In this document: one piece after another, positions 7,457 through 13,747 of the stretch | Position numbering within the stretch: position 1 is the stretch's first letter | How the letters are laid out: every line of letters starts with the position of its first letter | Assembly: GCA_043805355.1 (NCBI GenBank) | Contig: JAZDIB010000003.1 | Location: forward strand, 1 to 22,129 | Source: JAHJRN01 sp043805355 | GTDB lineage: Bacteria > Patescibacteriota > Patescibacteriia > 2-12-FULL-60-25 | Direction of reading: 5' to 3' | DNA: 22,129 nucleotides | Notes under the pieces: generated by a model | What the model was told of the DNA's origin: nothing | The model's input: only the letters and a program-made list of their open reading frames with translations | Databases searched by the model: none | Translations under genes and position numbers: made by a program

Positions 7457-7668
7457 AGTCTTGTTCCTTCAGGATAGGTAAAAGTAAGAGAAAGATAGGA
7501 GAAGTAGTAGGGGGTGTGGACCGTGGGGAAAGTGTCGAAATGAACGTCAGGACGGGCCTTTCGTCAATGATTCATTCCACAAGTCATTGTGGCTTCGGTG
7601 TGGGTTCGTGTGGAAGGATCAGGTCGGGCGGCAGAACAATCACGTGATATCCACCCGGTCGCACAGGG
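7457..7668. other. dnaA-dnaN intergenic region, candidate oriC unwinding element
   Basis: This 212-bp interval contains no gene. On the plus strand 7471-7510 has no C, and every T is followed by A. It ends in consecutive triplets TAG-GAG-AAG-TAG-TAG (7496-7510). These abut a G4 block (7511-7514) and TGTGGACCG (7515-7523), a partial DnaA box. Further TCCACA/TGTGGA cores lie at 7576-7581 and 7609-7614, and an ATATCCACC lies at 7647-7655. Read from dnaA to dnaN the order is boxes, GC block, trio tract. This is the order of the Bacillus basal origin unwinding system. The match is by eye. Confidence 0.6.
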
Positions 7669-9066
7669 TTATCCCGAGTCTCCCGCCGAGTAGAGTTTTT
7701 CGCGGAGATGCGACAGGTCGCGCTTCACAAGGTCGTCCTTCTTGAGGAGATCTGCAATTTTACTGCAGGCATGCATGGCCGTCGTGTGGTCGCAACCACC
7801 AATCTGGTCACCGATAGCAGGAAAGGAACACTTGGCTTCGTGTCGGAGAAGATACATGACGATCTGTCGCGGATGGGCGAGGCGCTGTTCGCGGCTCTTA
7901 CCGAGGAGCTCTTCCAAGGTGATGTCGAAATAGCCCGTGACGATCTCCATGAGGCGACGTGGCGTTACGGTCCGCTTCGGCACGCTCGGCAGGTAGCTCT
8001 GGAGATGTGCCTGGACCGACTCAAGCGTCGGCGTCATGTTCTTGAACTGGTGGTACGCGATGATCTTGTTCAGGGCACCTTCGAGTTCGCGCACGTTCGA
8101 CTGGATGGTCCCGGCGATATATCGGAGCACCTCATTGCCGAGAGTGGTTCCACGTTCCCGCGTCTTAGCCTCGAGGATGGCGACACGCGTCTCGAAGTCC
8201 GGGCCTGACACGTCCGTGATCATGCCCCACTCGAAGCGCGTGAGCAGCCGGCTCTCGAGCGTCTGGATATCCTTGGGTGACCGGTCGGAGGTGATGACGA
8301 TCTGCTTGTTCGACTGGTGGAGCGCGTTGAAGGTGTGGAAAAACTCCTCTTGGGTGCTTTCCTTGCCGGCGATGAATTGGATATCGTCCACAAGAAGCAC
8401 ATCGACATTCCGATAGGCTTCCTTAAAATCACGGCCCTGTCCGCCTCGGATGGCTTGAATGAATTGATTCGTGAACGTCTCACTTGTAACGTACAAGATG
8501 CGGCTTTTTGGATTCTTTTCCTTAACGTAGCGACCAATCGCGTGCAAAAGATGGGTTTTTCCGAGCCCTGAGCCTCCGTGGATGAAAAGCGGGTTGTAGT
8601 TTTCGCCCGGCTTCGTCGCGACGGCGATGGCGGCGGCGTGTGCCATCTCGTTCGCCTTACCAACCACGAACGATTCGAAGGTATAGCGCGGATTCAGGCC
8701 TGTTTCAGCTGGTGACTCGGCATTCAAGCTACTATGTTGCTGAAACGCGGACGCATCGGAGGTCTCCGATGCGGAAACCGGCTCATCCGCCTGGAAATTC
8801 GGAATCGGGGAGGTGTTTTTGACCTCGACCTTGTAGCTGACCTCCCGAATCGTGTTGTTTGTGACGTTCCGGAGCGCGCGGACGACCGCATCGTGGTATT
8901 TTTTCTCAAGCCAGGCCTTCGTGAACGTATTCGGGACGCAAACGACGACTTTTCCGTCCTCCGTGGAGGAGATGTACGTGTTTTTGAACCACGTCGTGAA
9001 ATTTGCTTTGGAGAGCGTAAGTTCCAGCTCTCCGAGCGCCGCCTGCCACGTTTCTGCGAAGTCCAT
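7669..9066 (-). CDS. dnaA: Chromosomal replication initiator DnaA
   Basis: This 465-residue AAA+ initiator binds DnaA boxes and melts oriC. Domain I starts with MDFAETWQAALGELEL and a short variable linker follows. The AAA+ core has Walker A GGSGLGKTHLLHAIG, Walker B VLLVDDIQF, and LESRLLTRFEWG. Domain IV (helix-turn-helix) has GYFDITLEELLGKSR and RQIVMYLLRHE. Its signature reads IGGCDHTTAMHA, where nearly all relatives have Arg (GGRDHTT): Cys replaces the Arg just before the Asp-His-Thr that reads the DnaA box. The ATG at 9066 is preferred to an upstream in-frame TTG at 9084, because the family begins here and the -10 box covers that TTG. No Shine-Dalgarno site is present and the mRNA should be nearly leaderless. 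It is divergent from rpmH and upstream of dnaN. Confidence 0.97.
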   Translation of the reverse strand: MDFAETWQAALGELELTLSKANFTTWFKNTYISSTEDGKVVVCVPNTFTKAWLEKKYHDAVVRALRNVTNNTIREVSYKVEVKNTSPIPNFQADEPVSASETSDASAFQQHSSLNAESPAETGLNPRYTFESFVVGKANEMAHAAAIAVATKPGENYNPLFIHGGSGLGKTHLLHAIGRYVKEKNPKSRILYVTSETFTNQFIQAIRGGQGRDFKEAYRNVDVLLVDDIQFIAGKESTQEEFFHTFNALHQSNKQIVITSDRSPKDIQTLESRLLTRFEWGMITDVSGPDFETRVAILEAKTRERGTTLGNEVLRYIAGTIQSNVRELEGALNKIIAYHQFKNMTPTLESVQAHLQSYLPSVPKRTVTPRRLMEIVTGYFDITLEELLGKSREQRLAHPRQIVMYLLRHEAKCSFPAIGDQIGGCDHTTAMHACSKIADLLKKDDLVKRDLSHLREKLYSAGDSG

Positions 9067-9076
9067 AGGTGATGCA

Positions 9077-9129
9077 ATTATCAACAGTGCGTATGCGACA
9101 TGTCAAACATGTGGATACAAGGTGGATAT
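9077..9129 (-). promoter_or_regulatory. dnaA promoter overlapping DnaA-box-like sites
   Basis: On the minus strand TTGACA (9106-9101), an 18-nt spacer and GATAAT (9082-9077) form a near-consensus promoter. The -10 box ends 10 nt before the ATG at 9066. The plus strand has TTATCAACA at 9078-9086 (8 of 9 to the DnaA box, overlapping the -10), TGTGGATAC at 9110-9118 (8 of 9, other orientation) and GGTGGATAT at 9121-9129. DnaA could repress its own gene here. These sites may also form the upstream part of a bipartite origin. Confidence 0.7.
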
Positions 9130-9152
9130 ATCATGACCAAAAGCGCCTATAC

Positions 9153-9181
9153 TTGCCAAAAATCGATGTCCGTGCGATACT
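9153..9181 (+). promoter_or_regulatory. Promoter of rpmH-rnpA-yidD
   Basis: TTGCCA (9153-9158), a 17-nt spacer and GATACT (9176-9181) predict a start near 9188, about 22 nt before the rpmH ATG. A TATACT at 9148-9153 lacks a fitting -35 box. Confidence 0.55.
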
Positions 9182-9209
9182 CCGTTGTACTGATTAACGA
9201 TTTTGCAGC

Positions 9210-9359
9210 ATGCCAAAGCGTACATATCAGCCGAAAAAGATTCGGCGAGCAAAGGTTCATGGGTTCCGCGCGCGCATGGCGACGAAGAACGGACAACAGG
9301 TCCTCTCTCGGCGTCGTGCCAAGGGGCGGAAGCGCCTGACCATTGGAAAAGCCCGATAA
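9210..9359 (+). CDS. rpmH: 50S ribosomal protein L34
   Basis: This 49-residue, very basic protein of the large ribosomal subunit begins [20 protein letters not shown], continues [20 protein letters not shown], and ends KRLTIGKAR, the L34 pattern throughout. It is the first gene rightward from the dnaA intergenic region, in the order rpmH-rnpA-yidD found in many bacteria. The ATG at 9210 has no clear Shine-Dalgarno site. The stop codon lies in the loop region of a terminator hairpin, which probably limits read-through into rnpA. Confidence 0.97.
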   Translation: MPKRTYQPKKIRRAKVHGFRARMATKNGQQVLSRRRAKGRKRLTIGKAR

Positions 9360-9371
9360 TATCGGGTTTTT
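9352..9371 (+). terminator. Intrinsic terminator/attenuator at the rpmH stop
   Basis: CCCGAT-AAT-ATCGGG followed by TTTTTC; preceding A residues can extend the stem. The rpmH TAA lies at the stem-loop junction. It ends 12 nt before rnpA, so it probably lowers rnpA expression relative to L34. Confidence 0.75.
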
Positions 9372-9382
9372 CTTCATATTCC

Positions 9383-9793
9383 ATGCTGGAACGAAAACAT
9401 CGCCTGACAGCATCCCGGGATTTTGGGAAGCTTTCGACCCAAGGGAGGTCGGTTTTTGGGCCATATGCGACGATGCGTATCCGACGGTGCGGCGATGAGG
9501 CGAAGATTGCCTTCATTACATCGACCAAAATCTGGAAAAAGGCCGTGGATCGGAACCGGATTAAGCGTCGGTTTCGCGCCGTGTGCCGGAACCTCCTCTC
9601 AGAAACGCCCAAAAACCTCCACATCCTCTTCATCCTGAAGCCGGATGCCCTCGGTGCGACGCATCAGGAGCTGACGGAGGAGGTTCGACGCCTGTATGCG
9701 AAGGTGCCAGACGCCTTGTCCAAGCCCACATCCCTTTCGCCGCGCGCGAAGAGGAATGTCGAGAAGCGGAAAGCTAGGACATCGCCGGCATGA
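9383..9793 (+). CDS. rnpA: Ribonuclease P protein component
   Basis: This 136-residue basic protein is the partner of the RNase P RNA in 5' tRNA maturation. The start [17 protein letters not shown] and the RNR motif (RNRIKRRFR at 58-66), which contacts the RNA, are diagnostic. The strand [15 protein letters not shown] and the C-terminal helix ([11 protein letters not shown]) complete the fold. A basic tail of about 20 residues is extra to the usual length. The ATG at 9383 is where homology begins; longer in-frame extensions would overlap rpmH. The stop overlaps the start of yidD (ATGATG), which indicates translational coupling. Confidence 0.95.
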   Translation: MLERKHRLTASRDFGKLSTQGRSVFGPYATMRIRRCGDEAKIAFITSTKIWKKAVDRNRIKRRFRAVCRNLLSETPKNLHILFILKPDALGATHQELTEEVRRLYAKVPDALSKPTSLSPRAKRNVEKRKARTSPA

Positions 9794-10047
9794 TGTCGTT
9801 TTTCGTCAGGATTCCACGTCGAATAGGGCAAGGGGCGATTCGGTTGTATCAGCGGACGCTTTCACCGGATCATGGTCCTCTTTCGCGTCTGTTTCGTTCA
9901 CCTGTTTGTCGCTTTCATCCGACGTGTTCGGAATACGGCCATGCGGCCATCGGGAAACACGGGCTCATTAAAGGGTTTGTCCTGACCACATGGCGCATCC
10001 TAAGGTGTAATCCGTGGTCACGAGGCGGTTTTGACCCCATCCCTTGA
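9790..10047 (+). CDS. yidD: Membrane protein insertion efficiency factor YidD
   Basis: This 85-residue protein carries the full YidD signature. It has an amphipathic N-terminus ([17 protein letters not shown]), then [19 protein letters not shown], then [17 protein letters not shown]. YidD is a small membrane-associated protein that helps YidC insert proteins into the inner membrane. It overlaps rnpA by 4 nt, the usual neighbour. yidC, which often comes next, is not present; an unrecognised gene follows instead. A second ATG directly after the first could also serve as the start. Confidence 0.95.
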   Translation: MMSFFVRIPRRIGQGAIRLYQRTLSPDHGPLSRLFRSPVCRFHPTCSEYGHAAIGKHGLIKGFVLTTWRILRCNPWSRGGFDPIP

Positions 10048-10084
10048 AAGGACGGGGGATTTGTGATAGGTTCGACACGTCCTT
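10047..10084 (+). repeat. Inverted repeat in the leader of the 10109 gene
   Basis: AAAGGACG (10047-10054) and CGTCCTTT (10077-10084) are perfect 8-nt arms separated by 22 nt. They start at the last base of the yidD stop and lie before the Shine-Dalgarno of the next gene. This may be a leader hairpin or a weak terminator after yidD; no U tract follows. Confidence 0.4.
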
Positions 10085-10108
10085 TACCCCACGAAGGAGG
10101 TTTGGAGG

Positions 10109-10546
10109 GTGACGTTCCCTGTTCGTCCGTTCGCCTCACAGCCATCGCTGCCGGACCTGTTGCGTATGTTTGATGACGTCTATGGCGTCATCGGTCACGG
10201 CCCGCTCATCCACCGCGTCGAAGCGGGAAAGCCGGGAGTCGCTGTCCCGTGCGTGCTCGAGCAGATTGTCCGTCCGATGGACGAACACGAGATCCTTGGC
10301 CGATTTCGTCGGCTCGGCCTCCGTCATGCGAGGTATGAGGAGCTCCTCGGATTCGCGGCGCAGTATCCGGACATCCAGAGAGGTGTCTATATCGTCGGCC
10401 TTGGATCGACTGTGGCGAACGGCAAGCATGTCTATGTGCCATGCCTGTGGGGAAACTCAAAGACACGTGGTCTCAAGCTGGTGCAGTGCGACAAGATCTC
10501 CTTCGATGTGGAATACTGGTTCCTTGGTGTCCGGATGGATGCCTAA
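10109..10546 (+). CDS. Hypothetical protein, 145 aa
   Basis: I do not recognise this protein. It has no signal peptide or membrane helix and reads as a compact soluble domain. The N-terminal half is alpha-rich (DLLRMFDDVYGVIGHG, DEHEILGRFRRLGL). A strand-rich second half follows (GVYIVGLGSTV, KHVYVPCLW, RGLKLVQC, FDVEYWFLGVRMD). Three Cys are scattered with no metal-site spacing. The GTG start at 10109 is set by a very strong Shine-Dalgarno, AAGGAGG at 10094-10100 with an 8-nt gap. It lies downstream of yidD on the same strand and ends at a terminator. Codon and base use match the neighbours, so the reading frame is probably real and expressed. No function is proposed. Confidence 0.8.
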   Translation: MTFPVRPFASQPSLPDLLRMFDDVYGVIGHGPLIHRVEAGKPGVAVPCVLEQIVRPMDEHEILGRFRRLGLRHARYEELLGFAAQYPDIQRGVYIVGLGSTVANGKHVYVPCLWGNSKTRGLKLVQCDKISFDVEYWFLGVRMDA

Positions 10547-10555
10547 CGACCTACC

Positions 10556-10583
10556 CGCCGTCATGCTGACGGCGTTTTATTTT
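10556..10583 (+). terminator. Intrinsic terminator after the 10109 gene
   Basis: CGCCGTCA-TGC-TGACGGCG followed by TTTTATTTT. The same bases encode the last codons and the stop of the convergent DUF167 gene. Confidence 0.85.
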
Positions 10584-10833
10584 GGAACGATTCTTCGATA
10601 CGGATGGCCGGAAGGGGAACTTCGACGGTCTTGATGCGCGAGCCGAACCCTTTGACGATGTCGACGGTGCTCGGCGCGAGATCGAGCGTGTCCGCGAGGA
10701 GGGAGATGAGCTCCTTATTCGCCTTGCCTTCGACCGCCGGCGCGGCGAGACGGATGGCCCACGCGCCATCGCGGAACCCGGCGACCTCGGAAATCTTCGC
10801 ATTCGGGATGACACGTACGACGAAGTGGCTCAT
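10561..10833 (-). CDS. DUF167 / YggU family protein
   Basis: This 90-residue protein matches the small alpha/beta DUF167 fold: VVRVIPNAKISEVAGF at the N-terminus, WAIRLAAPAVEGKANKELI in the middle (the most conserved block, PxxxGKAN), and VDIVKGFGSRIKTVEV near the end. The family is widespread and its molecular role is not established. The ATG at 10833 overlaps the stop of the inositol-phosphatase gene by 4 nt (ATGA), so it is the last gene of the tig operon and is translationally coupled. Its last codons run into the terminator hairpin of the convergent gene. Confidence 0.92.
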   Translation of the reverse strand: MSHFVVRVIPNAKISEVAGFRDGAWAIRLAAPAVEGKANKELISLLADTLDLAPSTVDIVKGFGSRIKTVEVPLPAIRIEESFQNKTPSA

Positions 10834-11645
10834 ACGCGTCGGGTGATGGCGACGACGCTTCGTTCGACGCCAGGCGTCACGAACAGGACGCGTCCATGGT
10901 CGAGCGTCCATTCCCTGCCCGAAGGCGTGAGCACGCGGCCACCCGCTTCCCGCACGAGCAGGGCGCCGGCTGCGACATCCCAGGGTCGGACGCCGGTGAG
11001 GATCGAGTAGTCTGCGCGACCGGAGGCGACCCACGAGGCTTCGATGACGGCGGCTCCGAGATGTCGAATCGACCTAGAGCGGTAAGCGAGCGTTGGCTCG
11101 ATGGACATAAGCGCTCGCTTGTTCGCGGCGACGTAGCCAAAGCACGCAAGGCCGAGCGAATCACGAAGCGCAGAGACCTTGGACACATGGATGCGTTTCA
11201 ACGTCGTCGTCTGACCTTTTGTCCCGCTGAAGCTGCGCCATGCGCCGCCGTCTTTCCGTGCGACGTATCGTTCGCCAAGCGCAGGCAAGGAGATGAGGCC
11301 GAGTCGGACGTCTCCCTGATACGCGAGTGCGATGGAGATGCCCCAGAGCGGGAGCCGGGCCGCATAATTCGTCGTGCCATCAAGGGGATCCACGATCCAG
11401 CGCCATGGCGAGCGGGTCCGGAGCGAGCCCTCTTCCGACAGGATGTCGTAGTCAGGCGTTCCCTTGCGCAACGTTTCGAGGATGACGCGGTTCGCGGCAC
11501 GGTCCGCGTGCGTCACGATTTCGCGGTGCGCCTTGAACCCGTACGCCGCGTTCTTGGAGCGGACGTCGAGCTGGAGGAGGACGCGTTCCGCGGCGAGGAG
11601 CGCCGTCATGCCGACGGATTCCTGGGGCGAGAGGGGATGTGGCAT
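10830..11645 (-). CDS. Inositol monophosphatase family protein
   Basis: This 271-residue metal-dependent phosphatase belongs to the IMPase/SuhB/CysQ family. Motif 1 is ILSEEG (Glu71/Glu72) and WIVDPLDGTTNY (Asp86, Asp89). Motif 2 is RPWDVAAGALLVREAGG (Asp223). These residues bind the catalytic Mg2+ ions. Substrates in the family include inositol phosphates, fructose bisphosphate, PAP and histidinol phosphate, and the sequence does not decide between them. It is cytosolic. It lies 16 nt after tig and overlaps the DUF167 gene. The ATG at 11645 has no clear Shine-Dalgarno site, in keeping with translation from the operon. Confidence 0.93.
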   Translation of the reverse strand: MPHPLSPQESVGMTALLAAERVLLQLDVRSKNAAYGFKAHREIVTHADRAANRVILETLRKGTPDYDILSEEGSLRTRSPWRWIVDPLDGTTNYAARLPLWGISIALAYQGDVRLGLISLPALGERYVARKDGGAWRSFSGTKGQTTTLKRIHVSKVSALRDSLGLACFGYVAANKRALMSIEPTLAYRSRSIRHLGAAVIEASWVASGRADYSILTGVRPWDVAAGALLVREAGGRVLTPSGREWTLDHGRVLFVTPGVERSVVAITRRV

Positions 11646-11661
11646 AGGGGCCGTTCGTCGT

Positions 11662-12951
11662 TCAGGCGTCCTTGATGGCTTTGCCCTTGAGGAGCTCGAG
11701 CGTCTTCCGGTTGCGCATCTGCGCCATGACGTAGTCGCGGTAGTCCGGGGACGCCACGCGTTCGCGCGTCTCCGGGTCCTTCACGCCCGCGAGGATGCGG
11801 TCGATCTCCGCGTCGATGTCCGCCTCGTCGACCGTGACGGACTCGCGCTTGGCGACGTCCTTGATGAGGACCGCGGTCTGCACGCGTTCGATGGCGCGTG
11901 GCACCATGTCGAGCTTGATCTCGTCAGACGTCTTCTTGAGCTGTGCCAGATAGTCGCCCATGTCCATGCCCTGATGCTCGGCCGCGTGTTCGAGTTCGCG
12001 GAACATCCGTCGGACCTCCTCGTTGATGAGCAGCTCCGGGACGTCGCTGAACTTCGAGCCGCGCACGAGCTTCTCGAGGAGTTCGATCTCCGCCGATTCG
12101 TCGGCCTTCTGCGTGGATTCCTTCTCGAGGTTCGCTTGGAGCGTCTCGCGGAGCTTCGCCACGGTTTCCATGCCGAGTCCCTGCGCGAACGCGTCGTCCA
12201 CGACGGGCAACGCGATATCGAAGACGTCCGCGATCTTGACCGTGCATTCGATGTCCTTGCCCGCCAGCATCTTCTGGTAATGGTCCTTCGGGAACGTGAC
12301 GGTGAACGTCTTCTCGTCGCCCTTCGCGAGGCCGAGGAGATGATCCGTGAAGCCCGGGATGTAGTGCGGCTCCTCCATGTAGATCCGGTAGTTCGAGGTG
12401 CTGCCGCCTTCGAGCGGGACGCCGTCCTTCTTCATCTCAAGGTTCACGATGGCCATACCATCCTTCGTCACCGCGTGGTCCGCGGCGGTCTCCTGGCGGC
12501 GCATCTTCCGGAGATCATCCATGACCGCATCGACGTCCGTCTCCTTCACGGTCTTGATGGCGCGCGTCACGATTGGCGCATCATACGGCATGACAGTCAC
12601 GACCGTGGGCATGATGGGAGCCGTCACGGTGAAGGTGATGTCCTGCCCCGGGACGAGCGTGCCGACCGAGATGGCCGGGGAACCGATCGTCTCGATACCC
12701 TCGTCGAGCACGGTTTTCACGTAGCGAGCTCGGACGATCCGTTCGAGCGCAGTCTCGTAGATACGCATCTCGCCGACGGCCTTCTTGACCTCCTCGTAGG
12801 GGGCCTTGCCGGGCCGGAAGCCCTGGATCGGCTTATGCTCCTGCAGATCGATGGCGGCCTGGTCGAGATATGGGCGGGCCTCATCTGGCGTGACGACGAA
12901 CGTGAGTTCGACGCGTGCGCCCGGAAGCCGGGTGATGGTCGGGGGCGTCAT
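11662..12951 (-). CDS. tig: Trigger factor (ribosome-associated chaperone, PPIase)
   Basis: This 429-residue chaperone binds nascent chains at the ribosome exit. The ribosome-docking signature GFRPGKAP is at 44-51 in the N-terminal domain. A FKBP-like prolyl isomerase segment follows around 155-240 (KDGMAIVNLEMKKDG, EEPHYIPGFTDHLLGL, GDEKTFTVTFP). A long helical C-terminal domain (about 260-429) forms the arms. The length equals the usual ~430. The ATG at 12951 lies 10 nt after a -10 box, so the mRNA is nearly leaderless, and no Shine-Dalgarno site is seen. It heads an operon with the inositol-phosphatase and DUF167 genes; the common neighbours clpP/clpX are absent from this window. Confidence 0.96.
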   Translation of the reverse strand: MTPPTITRLPGARVELTFVVTPDEARPYLDQAAIDLQEHKPIQGFRPGKAPYEEVKKAVGEMRIYETALERIVRARYVKTVLDEGIETIGSPAISVGTLVPGQDITFTVTAPIMPTVVTVMPYDAPIVTRAIKTVKETDVDAVMDDLRKMRRQETAADHAVTKDGMAIVNLEMKKDGVPLEGGSTSNYRIYMEEPHYIPGFTDHLLGLAKGDEKTFTVTFPKDHYQKMLAGKDIECTVKIADVFDIALPVVDDAFAQGLGMETVAKLRETLQANLEKESTQKADESAEIELLEKLVRGSKFSDVPELLINEEVRRMFRELEHAAEHQGMDMGDYLAQLKKTSDEIKLDMVPRAIERVQTAVLIKDVAKRESVTVDEADIDAEIDRILAGVKDPETRERVASPDYRDYVMAQMRNRKTLELLKGKAIKDA

Positions 12952-12961
12952 AGGTCAGGGG

Positions 12962-12990
12962 ACGATATGCGAAAACGCCCGTCACGTCAA
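12962..12990 (-). promoter_or_regulatory. tig promoter, near-leaderless
   Basis: On the minus strand TTGACG (12990-12985), a 17-nt spacer and TATCGT (12967-12962). The -10 box ends 10 nt before the tig ATG, which places the transcript start only ~3-5 nt upstream of the ATG. Confidence 0.65.
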
Positions 12991-13030
12991 CATGCTGGCC
13001 ATCTTTATCGCATATCACAGAGCGAAGCAT

Positions 13031-13079
13031 AAAAACACCCGCCGGGAGGTCCTGACCGGATGGGTCGGGAGCGGCGGGG
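13031..13079 (-). terminator. Terminator of the 13080-13526 gene
   Basis: On the minus strand CCCGCCG (13078-13072) pairs with CGGCGGG (13044-13038) over a GC-rich 27-nt loop that can fold further. TG and TTTTT follow. It separates this gene from tig. Confidence 0.7.
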
Positions 13080-13526
13080 TCAGGGGCGGTGGGCGGAGCG
13101 AGTGTCCGTAGGTGCGGGAGCGAGTGATGCTTCGAGAGTCTCGATGCGGCGCTCGATATCTGCGAGAGTACGGATGTCTTCCGATTCGTCGGGCGCGTGT
13201 TCGATGCGCCAACGGACGAGTTCGTCCGATGTGAGGGCACCGAGGGAGCGGTAGGGCCCCTGCCGCTCTATAGGAAGTTGGATGCGCCGCATGAGACGTC
13301 GATGGCGGAAGCGGAGATATGCGAGCTGTACGACGCCATTATCTAGGGCTGACATCCTTCCCAAGAAAGATGCAAAACTGAACGCGAGAATCCATCCGAC
13401 AATCGTGGTCCAATGCTCGCTCCGAATCGCATAGCCCATTAAAATCAGACAAGCTAGGAGCGTGATATTTATGAGCGTGATGATAACCAAACGCGTCCGT
13501 TGTTGTCGTATTGTCAGTCGCTTCAT
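13080..13526 (-). CDS. Small membrane protein, unknown function
   Basis: I do not recognise this 148-residue protein. Two hydrophobic helices lie at about 13-33 (VIITLINITLLACLILMGY) and 39-57 (TIVGWILAFSFASFLGRM). A basic N-terminus (KRLTIRQQRTR) precedes them, and an Arg-rich cytosolic segment follows (FRHRRLMRRIQLPIERQ). The C-terminus is acidic and partly helical (DIRTLADIERRIETLEASL), ending in a Pro/Ala/Thr tail. The positive-inside rule would put both ends in the cytoplasm. The ATG at 13526 has a GAGG about 9 nt upstream and its own promoter. It is a single-gene unit closed by a terminator. Function unknown. Confidence 0.75.
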   Translation of the reverse strand: MKRLTIRQQRTRLVIITLINITLLACLILMGYAIRSEHWTTIVGWILAFSFASFLGRMSALDNGVVQLAYLRFRHRRLMRRIQLPIERQGPYRSLGALTSDELVRWRIEHAPDESEDIRTLADIERRIETLEASLAPAPTDTRSAHRP

Positions 13527-13544
13527 GTCAAAGACCTCGCACGA

Positions 13545-13573
13545 TTTGTATCACGGACCACCAACAGGGTCAA
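13545..13573 (-). promoter_or_regulatory. Promoter of the small membrane protein gene
   Basis: On the minus strand TTGACC (13573-13568), a 17-nt spacer and TACAAA (13550-13545) preceded by TGA (extended -10). The predicted transcript start is about 12 nt before the ATG at 13526. Confidence 0.6.
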
Positions 13574-13595
13574 CGATTTGCCTACGTCACCCCCT

Positions 13596-13707
13596 GTCAT
13601 TGCGAGCGCATAGACCAAAGCGCACGGCAAACTCCCTTTCGGGTTCGTCCCGAACGGGGAGATTGCCGCGTCGTGCATGTTTTCTGCTCTACGCTCCTCG
13701 CAACGAC
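13596..13707. repeat. Palindromic repeat element, 'GTCATTGCGAG' type (MITE/REP-like)
   Basis: The 112-bp element has imperfect terminal inverted repeats: GTCATTGCGAGCG at the left, and CGCTCCTCGCAACGAC at the right, whose complement reads GTCGTTGCGAGGAGCG. Inside are nested arms, GGCAAACTCC with GGAGATTGCC, and TTCGGG with CCCGAA at the apex, so the whole element can fold as one cruciform. Intergenic repeats with the ends GTCATTGCGAG...CTCGCAATGAC are known from many bacterial genomes. It has no coding capacity and lies between two genes. Only one copy is seen in the window. Confidence 0.75.
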
Positions 13708-13747
13708 GAATTCAGGTTCGTCATCGGTGGAACGCCCCATTGACCAA

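Noticed and set aside
9084..9084. TTG start for dnaA giving six extra residues
   Set aside because: The codon overlaps the -10 box and conservation starts at the ATG at 9066.
11464..13032. 522-codon plus-strand open frame opposite tig
   Set aside because: It is an antisense shadow of trigger factor, with His/Arg/Asp-rich low-complexity translation, and it contradicts a clear tig gene.
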